Source of the DNA: Streptomyces cyaneochromogenes
GTDB taxonomy: Bacteria > Actinomycetota > Actinomycetes > Streptomycetales > Streptomycetaceae
DNA: 64,000 bases
Direction of reading: 5' to 3'
Assembly (NCBI RefSeq): GCF_003963535.1
Contig: NZ_CP034539.1
Span: 8,866,001-8,930,000, forward strand
Below the pieces are notes generated by a model. That model was given only the letters and a program-made list of their open reading frames with translations, was not told the DNA's origin and searched no databases. A program made the position numbers and the translations under genes. Positions 1-7,456 of this stretch are shown here, in pieces (within the stretch, counting starts at the first letter, position 1; every line of letters begins with the position of its first letter).

Positions 1-689
1 CCGGCATGGTCGAGGTCGTCGAGCCGGTCACCACGATCCGGCTCGACACCCCGGCGGGCCTGGTCGTCGCCGAGGTGGCGGTGGAGAACGGCGCCGCGAA
101 GGCGGTCACCCTGCAGAACGTGCCGTCCTTCTCCGTGGCCCTCGACCGCAAGATCGCCCTGGCCGACGGGCGCACGGTGACATACGACATGGCGTACGGC
201 GGCAACTTCTACGCCATCCTGCCGCTGGAGGAGTTCGGGCTGCCCTTCGACCGCTCCCGCAAGGACGACATCCTCAAGGCCGGACTCTCCCTCATGGCGG
301 CGATCAACGCCGAGGAGGAGCCCGTCCATCCCGAGGACCCGTCCATCCGCGGCTGCCACCACGTCCACCTGGTCGCCCCCGGCGCCACCGCCCGGCACTC
401 CCGGCACGCCATGGCGATCCACCCCGGCTGGTTCGACCGCTCACCCTGCGGCACGGGCACCAGCGCGCGGATGGCGCAGCTGCACGCACGCGGCGAACTC
501 CCCACGCACACAGAGTTCGTGAACGAGTCCTTCATCGGGACACGGTTCACCGGGCGGCTCCTGGGCACCACTGAAGTCGCCGGCCGACCGGCGGTCCTGC
601 CGAGCTTCACCGGCCGCGCGTGGATCACCGGCACCGCGCAGTACCTGCTCGACCCGTCGGACCCGTTCCCGGCCGGGTTCGTGCTCTGA
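1..689 (+). CDS. Proline racemase / 4-hydroxyproline epimerase family, 3' part
   Basis: The reading frame is open from the left edge, so the 5' end lies outside the window. Roughly the last two thirds of a ~330-aa protein are present. The family inverts the alpha carbon of proline or hydroxyproline using two cysteines. The second one is visible here in the motif SPCGTGTSARMA, whose C-G-T-G-T core is typical. The first cysteine is off the left edge, so racemase, epimerase and the related dehydratase cannot be separated. A GntR/FCD regulator follows 53 bp downstream on the same strand, which fits a hydroxyproline or amino-acid catabolic unit. The cytoplasmic location is inferred from the family. 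Confidence 0.88.
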   Translation, partial: GMVEVVEPVTTIRLDTPAGLVVAEVAVENGAAKAVTLQNVPSFSVALDRKIALADGRTVTYDMAYGGNFYAILPLEEFGLPFDRSRKDDILKAGLSLMAAINAEEEPVHPEDPSIRGCHHVHLVAPGATARHSRHAMAIHPGWFDRSPCGTGTSARMAQLHARGELPTHTEFVNESFIGTRFTGRLLGTTEVAGRPAVLPSFTGRAWITGTAQYLLDPSDPFPAGFVL

Positions 690-742
690 GCGTCGAGGAT
701 AATGAGGCGCGTACCGCGTGACATTGCACAACGAGGAGACTC

Positions 743-1441
743 ATGGCCGCCCAGCGCACCGGCGCCCCGCCCGCCCCAGCTGCCCCGGCGCTGCCCACCC
801 TGGGCGGCAAGAAGAGCAGCTACCGGGAGCGGGTCGCCGACGCCCTGCGGGCCGCGCTGATCGCAGGCGAACTGCTCCCGGGCGAGGTGTACTCCGCGCC
901 CACGCTCGCCGCCCGCTTCGGCGTCTCGGCCACCCCGGTGCGCGAGGCCATGCTGGACCTCGTCAAGGAGGGCCTGGTCGACACCGTTCCCAACAAGGGG
1001 TTCAGGGTCACCGCGGTCTCCGAGAAGCAGCTCGACGAGTACAAGCACATCCGGGCGCTCATCGAGATCCCCACGGTGGTGGAGCTGGCCAGGACCGCCG
1101 ACAAGGTCTCCCTGGAGGCGCTGCGCCCCGCCGCCCGGGAGATCGTCCAGGCCGCCGTCTCCGGTGACCTCATCGCGTACGTCGAGGCGGACACCCGCTT
1201 CCACCTCGGCCTGCTCGCCCTCGCCGGCAACGCCCATCTCGTCGAGGTCGTCGGCGACCTCCGCAAGCGCTCCCGCCTCTACGGCCTGACCGCGCTCGTC
1301 GAGGCCGGCCGGCTGCTGGCCTCCGCCGAGGAGCACCTCGAACTCCTCGACGCGCTGATCGCCCGCGACGAGCAGGCCGTACGCGAGGTCATGACCCGTC
1401 ACCTCGGGCACGTTCGCGGTCTCTGGGCGGCGAAGAAGTAG
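743..1441 (+). CDS. GntR family transcriptional regulator (FCD subfamily)
   Basis: 232 aa. The N-terminal winged helix (about residues 30-95) contains the GntR pattern YRERVADALRAALIAGELLPGE followed by LAARFGVSATPVREAM. The C-terminal half is all-helical and matches the FCD ligand-binding domain, with E, D and H residues such as D-T-R-F-H that usually bind a metal. The start is the ATG preceded by GAGGAG. FCD regulators usually respond to organic or amino acids, so control of the upstream racemase gene is the simplest guess. Confidence 0.85.
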   Translation: MAAQRTGAPPAPAAPALPTLGGKKSSYRERVADALRAALIAGELLPGEVYSAPTLAARFGVSATPVREAMLDLVKEGLVDTVPNKGFRVTAVSEKQLDEYKHIRALIEIPTVVELARTADKVSLEALRPAAREIVQAAVSGDLIAYVEADTRFHLGLLALAGNAHLVEVVGDLRKRSRLYGLTALVEAGRLLASAEEHLELLDALIARDEQAVREVMTRHLGHVRGLWAAKK

Positions 1442-1451
1442 GTGCCACCGC

Positions 1452-1488
1452 AACGCAAGCCGCTTGCGTTGCTTGCGCTATTCTTGCG
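1452..1488. promoter_or_regulatory. Operator candidate for the LacI regulator
   Basis: AACGCAAG (1452-1459), spacer CCG, CTTGCGTT (1463-1470) is a perfect 8-bp inverted repeat just upstream of the LacI start codon at 1492. Two more CTTGCG half-sites follow at 1472-1477 and 1483-1488, the last ending four bases before the ATG. The CTTGC core resembles operators of the MalR/AglR group of streptomycete sugar repressors (family knowledge). Autoregulation is inferred. Confidence 0.6.
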
Positions 1489-1491
1489 TAC

Positions 1492-2490
1492 ATGACGCGA
1501 CGACTTGCCGAGGTGGCGAAGAAGGTCGGGGTCAGCGAGGCCACGGTCAGCCGGGTGCTCAACGACAAGCCCGGCGTCTCCGAGGCGACCCGGCAGGCGG
1601 TGCTGTCCGCCCTGGACGTCCTCGGCTACGAGCGGCCCACGCAGCTGCGCGGTGAACGCGCCCGCCTCGTCGGCCTCGTGCTGCCGGAGCTGCAGAACCC
1701 GATCTTCCCGGCGTTCGCCGAGGTGATCGGCGGAGCGCTCGCCCAGCACGGACTGACCCCGGTGCTGTGCACACAGACCAAGGGCGGTGTCTCCGAGGCC
1801 GACTACGTCGCGCTGCTGCTGCAACAGCAGGTCTCCGGCGTCGTCTTCGCCGGCGGGCTGTACGCCCAGGCCGACGCGCCGCACGACCACTACAAGGAGC
1901 TCGCCGACCGCAACATCCCGGTGGTGCTGGTCAACGCGGCCATCGAACACCTGGGCTTCCCGGGTGTGTCCTGCGACGACGCCGTGGCCGTCGAACAGGC
2001 GTGGCGGCATCTGGCCTCGCTGGGCCACGAGCGCATCGGGCTCGTGCTCGGGCCGGCCGACCACGTGCCGTCGGCGCGCAAGCTCGCCGCCGCCCGGGCC
2101 TTCGCCGGGGAGCTGCCCGAGGAGCGCGTGGCGCGGGCCATCTTCTCGATCGAGGGCGGTCACGCGGCCGCCTCCCGGCTGATCGACCGGGGCGTGACCG
2201 GCATCATCTGCGCCAGCGACCCGCTCGCGCTCGGGGCGATCAGGGCCGCCCGCCGCAAGGGACTTGGCGTCCCGTCGGAGATCTCCGTGGTCGGGTACGA
2301 CGACTCGGCTTTCATGAACTGCACGGAGCCTGCGCTCACCACCGTCCGTCAGCCCATCGAGGCCATGGGCAGGGCGGCCGTGGAGCTGCTGAACGCGCAG
2401 ATCGCGGGCAACGCCGTACCCGCCGAGGAGCTGCTCTTCGAGCCGGAACTGGTGGTGCGCGGTTCCACGGCACAGGCACCTCGTCCCTGA
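1492..2490 (+). CDS. LacI family transcriptional regulator of the alpha-glucan locus
   Basis: 332 aa, the normal LacI length. The N-terminal helix-turn-helix reads LAEVAKKVGVSEATVSRVLN, followed by the hinge helix region (P-T-Q-L-R) and a periplasmic-binding-protein-like sugar domain ending FEPELVVRGST. It begins an apparent operon with a sugar ABC importer and an alpha-glucosidase on the same strand, so it is probably their repressor, relieved by an alpha-glucooligosaccharide. The palindromic CTTGCG sites directly upstream suggest autorepression. It resembles MalR/AglR, but the sequence alone does not say which sugar it senses. Confidence 0.87.
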   Translation: MTRRLAEVAKKVGVSEATVSRVLNDKPGVSEATRQAVLSALDVLGYERPTQLRGERARLVGLVLPELQNPIFPAFAEVIGGALAQHGLTPVLCTQTKGGVSEADYVALLLQQQVSGVVFAGGLYAQADAPHDHYKELADRNIPVVLVNAAIEHLGFPGVSCDDAVAVEQAWRHLASLGHERIGLVLGPADHVPSARKLAAARAFAGELPEERVARAIFSIEGGHAAASRLIDRGVTGIICASDPLALGAIRAARRKGLGVPSEISVVGYDDSAFMNCTEPALTTVRQPIEAMGRAAVELLNAQIAGNAVPAEELLFEPELVVRGSTAQAPRP

Positions 2491-2547
2491 TAGCCGACCT
2501 CCCGCTATCTAGATCCGTTCTCCTGTCAAAAAATTTCAAATCGCACG

Positions 2548-2570
2548 CGACATCTTGCGAATGGATGTCG
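2548..2570. promoter_or_regulatory. Inverted repeat upstream of the sugar-binding lipoprotein gene
   Basis: CGACATC (2548-2554) and GATGTCG (2564-2570) form a perfect 7-bp inverted repeat with a 9-base spacer. A CTTGCG half-site like those in front of the LacI gene lies inside it at 2554-2559. It sits 52 bp before the start codon in the only sizeable gap of the operon. It could be an operator or a small mRNA hairpin. Confidence 0.4.
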
Positions 2571-2621
2571 CCGGTGCTTGAGTGTGCGGCGCCCACCGCT
2601 CCTGCCCAGAGGGGTCCACCG

Positions 2622-3971
2622 ATGAGAAGCACCGGGTTCCGCCGCACCCTTGCCGCGCTGAGCGTCTGCTCCCTCGCCCTGGCCGCCTCCGCCTGCGGGT
2701 CGGACGGCGACGATTCGGCGAGCGGCAAGACCCGTATCACGGTCAACTGCATGCCGCCCAAGAGCGCCGAGGTCGACCGCGGGTTCTTCGAGCAGGACAT
2801 CGCCTCCTTCGAGAGGCAGAACCCGGACATCGACGTCGTGGCCCATGACGCGTTCCCCTGCCAGGACCCCAAGACCTTCGACGCGAAGCTCGCCGGCGGG
2901 CAGATGGAGGACGTCTTCTACACCTACTTCACGGATGCCAGGCATGTCGTGGAGATCAACCAGGCCGCCGATCTCACGCCGTACGTCAAGGAGTTGAAGA
3001 GCTACGACACCATCCAGCGGCAGCTGCGGGACATCTACACCGTCGACGGCAAGGTCTACGGCATCCCGCGTACCGGCTACTCGATGGGCCTGATCTACAA
3101 CAAGAAGCTCTTCGAGCGGGCGGGCCTCGACCCCGAACAGCCCCCGGCCACCTGGGAGGAAGTCCGCGCCGCCGCCAAGAAGATCGCCGGCCTGGGAGGC
3201 GGTACCGTCGGCTACGCCGACTACAGCGCCCAGAACCAGGGCGGTTGGCACTTCACCGCCGAGCTCTACTCGCAGGGCGGGGACGTGGTGAGCGCGGACG
3301 GCGAGAAAGCCACCGTCGACACCCCCGAGGGCCGCGCCGTGCTGCGGAACCTGCACGACATGCGCTGGACGGACGACTCGATGGGCAGCAAGCAACTGCT
3401 CGTCATCAACGACGTCCAGCAGATGATGGGCGCCGGCAAGCTCGGCATGTACCTCGCCGCGCCCGACAACATCCCGATCCTCGTCAAGGAGAAGGGCGGC
3501 GACTACAAGGACCTCGCCCTCGCCCCCATGCCCGGCGGCCAGGGCACGCTCATCGGCGGCGACGGCTACATGGTCAACAAGAAGGCGAGCCCCGAGCAGA
3601 TCCGCGCCGCCCTGAAGTGGCTCGACCACATGTTCCTCACCCCCGGTGACGGCTTCCTCGGCGACTACGCGCGCGCCAAGAAGAACGACGCCCCCGTCGG
3701 ACTGCCCGAACCCCGTCTGTTCGCCGGAGCCGCCGATGCCAAGGACCAGCAGGTCAAGAAGGCCAACGCCAACGTCCCGGTGGAGAACTACCAGGCCTTC
3801 CTCGACGGAAACCAGAGCCTCGACATGAAGATCGAGCCGCCGAGCGCCCAGCAGATCTACTCCGTCCTCGACGGTGTCGTCTCCGCCGTCCTCACCAAGG
3901 AGGACGCTGACATCGACCAGCTCCTCAAGGACGCGTCCGGGAAGATCGACGGCATTCTGGCCCGGGGCTGA
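2622..3971 (+). CDS. Sugar ABC transporter substrate-binding lipoprotein
   Basis: 449 aa. The N-terminus is a lipoprotein signal (positively charged MRSTGFRRT, then a hydrophobic stretch) ending in the lipobox LAASAC, so the protein is anchored outside the membrane at that cysteine. The body matches family-1 extracellular solute-binding proteins (MalE/CUT1 type). The ATG at 2622 was chosen because it is the only start giving a signal peptide; the frame is open further upstream but encodes no signal there. Two permeases follow immediately. No ATPase gene is present, consistent with the shared MsiK ATPase of streptomycetes (family knowledge). The cargo is probably an alpha-glucooligosaccharide, inferred from the glucosidase and glucanase downstream. 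Confidence 0.9.
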   Translation: MRSTGFRRTLAALSVCSLALAASACGSDGDDSASGKTRITVNCMPPKSAEVDRGFFEQDIASFERQNPDIDVVAHDAFPCQDPKTFDAKLAGGQMEDVFYTYFTDARHVVEINQAADLTPYVKELKSYDTIQRQLRDIYTVDGKVYGIPRTGYSMGLIYNKKLFERAGLDPEQPPATWEEVRAAAKKIAGLGGGTVGYADYSAQNQGGWHFTAELYSQGGDVVSADGEKATVDTPEGRAVLRNLHDMRWTDDSMGSKQLLVINDVQQMMGAGKLGMYLAAPDNIPILVKEKGGDYKDLALAPMPGGQGTLIGGDGYMVNKKASPEQIRAALKWLDHMFLTPGDGFLGDYARAKKNDAPVGLPEPRLFAGAADAKDQQVKKANANVPVENYQAFLDGNQSLDMKIEPPSAQQIYSVLDGVVSAVLTKEDADIDQLLKDASGKIDGILARG

Positions 3972-3976
3972 CGGCC

Positions 3977-4930
3977 ATGACCAGGACGGCTCAGCGACGG
4001 ACCGTCGCGAAAGTCGTGGTCCGGCCGATGCAGGCGCCGCCCCCGGCAGGGGACCGGAGGCGGCGCCGCCTCGCCGACCAGGCCCGTGCCTACGGCTTCC
4101 TCCTCGGCGGACTCGTCTGCTTCGCGCTCTTCTCCTGGTACCCGGCGATCCGCGCGGTCGTGATCGCCTTCCAGAAGTACACGCCCGGCAGCGACCCGCA
4201 GTGGGTCGGCACCGCCAACTTCACCCGCGTCTTCGCCGACCCGGAGTTCGCCGCCGCCTGGCGCAACACCCTCGCCTTCACCCTGCTCGCCCTGCTGATC
4301 GGCTTCGCGATCCCCTTCGTACTCGCCCTGGTCCTCAACGAGTTGAGGCATGCCAAGGCGTTCTTCCGGGTCGTCGTCTACCTGCCGGTGATGATCCCGC
4401 CGGTGGTCAGCGCCCTGCTGTGGAAGTGGTTCTATGACCCCGGAACCGGCCTCGCCAACGAGGCGCTGCGGTTCCTGCACCTGCCCACGTCGAACTGGTC
4501 CAACGGCGCCGACACGGCCCTGGTCTCCCTCGTCGTCGTCGCCACCTGGGCCAACCTGGGCGGCACCGTCCTGATCTACCTGGCGGCGCTCCAGTCCATC
4601 CCGGGGGAGCTGTACGAGGCAGCCGAACTCGACGGCGCGAACCTGCTGCAACGAGTCCGCCATGTGACGATCCCGCAGACCCGCTTCGTGATCCTGATGC
4701 TGATGCTCCTTCAGATCATCGCCACCATGCAGGTCTTCACCGAGCCGTTCGTGATCACCGGCGGCGGGCCGGAGAACGCCACGGTCACCGTCCTCTACCT
4801 CATCTACAAGTACGCCTTCCTCTACAACGACTTCGGCGGCGCCTGCGCGCTCAGCGTGCTGCTCCTCGCGCTGCTCGGCCTGTTCTCCGCCGCGTACCTG
4901 AGGCTGACCCGCTCCGAGGGGGACGTATGA
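3977..4930 (+). CDS. Sugar ABC transporter permease (MalF type)
   Basis: 317 aa with about six hydrophobic membrane segments, the first near residues 40-60 after an arginine-rich cytoplasmic N-terminus. The EAA loop that docks the ATPase is visible as EAAELDGANLLQRVRHVTIP near residues 213-232. It starts 5 bp after the binding-protein stop codon and its own stop overlaps the next permease start (ATGA), so the two permeases are translationally coupled and presumably form a heterodimer in the membrane. Confidence 0.9.
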   Translation: MTRTAQRRTVAKVVVRPMQAPPPAGDRRRRRLADQARAYGFLLGGLVCFALFSWYPAIRAVVIAFQKYTPGSDPQWVGTANFTRVFADPEFAAAWRNTLAFTLLALLIGFAIPFVLALVLNELRHAKAFFRVVVYLPVMIPPVVSALLWKWFYDPGTGLANEALRFLHLPTSNWSNGADTALVSLVVVATWANLGGTVLIYLAALQSIPGELYEAAELDGANLLQRVRHVTIPQTRFVILMLMLLQIIATMQVFTEPFVITGGGPENATVTVLYLIYKYAFLYNDFGGACALSVLLLALLGLFSAAYLRLTRSEGDV

Positions 4931-5790
4931 GCGCCACCCGCACCCTCGTCTCCCCGGCCGTGCTGGCCCGCCCGCGCGGGAAGGCCGTCTACTGGGCCGT
5001 CTTCACCGGGGTCGTCGTGCTCTTCGCGCTCGCCTTCCTGTTCCCGGTCTACTGGATGGTGACCGGTGCGACGAAGTCCCCGGACGAAGTGGCGCGGACG
5101 CCCCCCACCCTCGTACCGCAGACATGGCACCTCAGCGGGTACACCGACGCCTGGGACCTGATGCAGTTGCCCACCCACCTGTGGAACACGGTGGTCCAGG
5201 CGACCGGCGCCTGGGCGTTCCAGCTCGTGTTCTGCACGGCCGCCGCCTACGCCCTGTCCAAGCTGCGGCCCGCCTTCGGCAAGGTGGTCCTCGGCGGGAT
5301 CCTCGCCACCCTCATGGTTCCGGCGCAGGCGCTGGTGGTGCCCAAGTACCTGACCGTGGCGGACCTGGGCCTGCTCAACGACCCCCTCGCCATCTGGCTC
5401 CCGGCCGTCGCCAACGCCTTCAACCTCTACCTGCTGAAGCGCTTCTTCGACCAGATCCCGCGCGATGTGCTGGAGGCCGCCGAGATCGACGGGGCGGGCC
5501 GGCTGCGCACCCTGTGGTCGATCGTGCTGCCCATGTCCCGGCCGGTGCTCGGCGTCGTGTCGATCTTCGCGCTGGTCGCCGTCTGGCAGGACTTCCTGTG
5601 GCCGCTGATGGTCTTCTCCGACACCGACAAGCAGCCGATCAGCGTGGCCCTCGTGCAGCTGTCGCAGAACATCCAGCTCACCGTGCTCATCGCCGCGATG
5701 GTGATCGCCAGCATTCCCATGGTCGCGATGTTCCTGGTGTTCCAGCGGCACATCATCGCCGGCATCAGTGCGGGCGGCTCGAAGGGCTGA
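4927..5790 (+). CDS. Sugar ABC transporter permease (MalG type)
   Basis: 287 aa. It has hydrophobic segments typical of a six-helix CUT1 permease and an EAA motif reading EAAEIDGAGRLRTLWSIVLP about 100 residues before the C-terminus. Its ATG overlaps the stop codon of the MalF-type permease by 4 bp. It ends 30 bp before the alpha-glucosidase gene, so importer and hydrolase are probably one transcript. Confidence 0.9.
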   Translation: MSATRTLVSPAVLARPRGKAVYWAVFTGVVVLFALAFLFPVYWMVTGATKSPDEVARTPPTLVPQTWHLSGYTDAWDLMQLPTHLWNTVVQATGAWAFQLVFCTAAAYALSKLRPAFGKVVLGGILATLMVPAQALVVPKYLTVADLGLLNDPLAIWLPAVANAFNLYLLKRFFDQIPRDVLEAAEIDGAGRLRTLWSIVLPMSRPVLGVVSIFALVAVWQDFLWPLMVFSDTDKQPISVALVQLSQNIQLTVLIAAMVIASIPMVAMFLVFQRHIIAGISAGGSKG

Positions 5791-5820
5791 CGCCGCCCCT
5801 CCGACAGAAAGGCACCCACC

Positions 5821-7410
5821 GTGGGACAGCCCACCCATGCCCGCAAGCCGCGCGAAGCGCAGGACTGGTGGCGTGACGCCGTCATCTATCAGGTGTACGT
5901 CCGCAGCTTCGCGGACGGCGACGGCGACGGCACCGGGGACCTCGCGGGTGTCCGTGCCCGGCTGCCGTACCTCGCCGAACTCGGCGTGGACGCGCTCTGG
6001 TTCACGCCCTGGTACGTCTCACCGATGAAGGACGGCGGCTACGACGTCGCCGACTACCGTGCGATCGATCCGGCCTTCGGCACGCTGGCCGAGGCGGAGA
6101 AGCTCATCGCCGAGGCGCACGGACTCGGCATCCGCACCATCGTCGACATCGTGCCGAACCATGTCTCGGACCAGCACCCCTGGTTCCGGGCGGCGATCGA
6201 GGGCGGCCCGGAACGGGACCTGTTCCACTTCCGTACGGGCCGCGGCGCCCTCCCGCCCAACGACTGGCGCTCCCAGTTCGGCGGCCCGGCCTGGACCAGG
6301 CTGCCCGACGGCACCTGGTACCTGCACCTGTTCGCCCCCGAACAGCCCGACCTCGACTGGGCCCACCCGGCCGTCCGACGGGAACACGAGGACATCCTGC
6401 GCTTCTGGTTCGACCGAGGTGTCGCCGGCGTCCGCATCGACTCCGCCGCCCTCCTCGCCAAGGATCCCCGCCTGCCGGACTTCACCGAGGGCCAAGACCC
6501 CCACCCGTACATCGACCGCGACGAACTCCACGACATCTACCGCTCCTGGCGCGCGATCGCCGACGAGTACGGCGGCGTCTTCGTCGGCGAGGTCTGGCTC
6601 CCCGACACCGAACGCTTCGCCCGCTATCTGCGCCCCGACGAACTCCACACCGCATTCAACTTCTCGTTCATGACCTGCCCTTGGGACGCCGCGCGGCTGC
6701 GCGCGGCCATCGACGAGACGCTCGCCGAGCACGCGCCGGTCGGCGCTCCGGCGACCTGGGTCCTGTGCAACCACGACGTGACCCGCACCGTCACCCGCTA
6801 CGGCCGTGCCGACACCGGCTTCGACTTCGCCACCAAGGCCTTCGGCACCCCGACCGATCTCGCGCTCGGCACCCGCCGGGCCCGGGCGGCCGCTCTGCTG
6901 TCGCTGGCCCTGCCCGGAGCCGTCTACGTCTACCAGGGCGAGGAGCTCGGCCTGCCCGAGGCCGACATCCCGCTCGACCGCGTCCAGGATCCGATGCACG
7001 CCCGCTCCGGGGGGACCGACCCGGGCCGGGACGGCTGCCGCGTGCCGTTGCCGTGGGCGGCCGACGCACCCCACGCGGGCTTCGGCTCGCGTGAGGAGCC
7101 GTGGCTGCCACAGCCCGTCGACTGGGCCGCGTACGCGGCCGACCGTCAGGCCGCGGACCCCACGTCGATGCTCGCCCTCTACCGCCGCGCGATCGCGCTC
7201 CGGCCGGTGTTCGCAGGCGGCCCGCTCACCTGGCTGCCCGCACCCGACGGCGTGCTCGCCTTCACCCGCGCACCGGGTGTCACCTGTGTGGTGAACCTCG
7301 CGGCCACCCCCGCCGAGCTGCCCGCCCACACCGAAATCCTCGTGGCCAGTGGCTCGTTGGACACCGACGGGCGGCTGCCGAAGGACACCGCGGTCTGGCT
7401 GCGCGCCTGA
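5821..7410 (+). CDS. GH13 alpha-glucosidase
   Basis: 529 aa from a GTG start. A (beta/alpha)8-barrel of glycoside hydrolase family 13 is evident: region I DIVPNHVSDQHPWF, region II GVRIDSAA (nucleophile Asp ~207), region III VGEVW (acid/base Glu ~257) and region IV CNHDVTR (Asp ~319). There is no signal peptide, so it acts in the cytoplasm on imported oligosaccharides, releasing glucose. The position after the importer genes matches the AglA-type arrangement of streptomycetes. The exact linkage preference (alpha-1,3, 1,4 or 1,6) cannot be read from the sequence. The secreted glucanase downstream makes nigero-oligosaccharides attractive. Confidence 0.9.
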   Translation: MGQPTHARKPREAQDWWRDAVIYQVYVRSFADGDGDGTGDLAGVRARLPYLAELGVDALWFTPWYVSPMKDGGYDVADYRAIDPAFGTLAEAEKLIAEAHGLGIRTIVDIVPNHVSDQHPWFRAAIEGGPERDLFHFRTGRGALPPNDWRSQFGGPAWTRLPDGTWYLHLFAPEQPDLDWAHPAVRREHEDILRFWFDRGVAGVRIDSAALLAKDPRLPDFTEGQDPHPYIDRDELHDIYRSWRAIADEYGGVFVGEVWLPDTERFARYLRPDELHTAFNFSFMTCPWDAARLRAAIDETLAEHAPVGAPATWVLCNHDVTRTVTRYGRADTGFDFATKAFGTPTDLALGTRRARAAALLSLALPGAVYVYQGEELGLPEADIPLDRVQDPMHARSGGTDPGRDGCRVPLPWAADAPHAGFGSREEPWLPQPVDWAAYAADRQAADPTSMLALYRRAIALRPVFAGGPLTWLPAPDGVLAFTRAPGVTCVVNLAATPAELPAHTEILVASGSLDTDGRLPKDTAVWLRA

Positions 7411-7456
7411 GACCGCGGCCCGCTGTCCCCGTACCCCCACCACGAAGGGATCCGCC

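Noticed and set aside
1767..2621. Upstream extension of the sugar-binding lipoprotein frame
   Set aside because: It overlaps the LacI gene in another frame, and the signal peptide with lipobox places the start at 2622.
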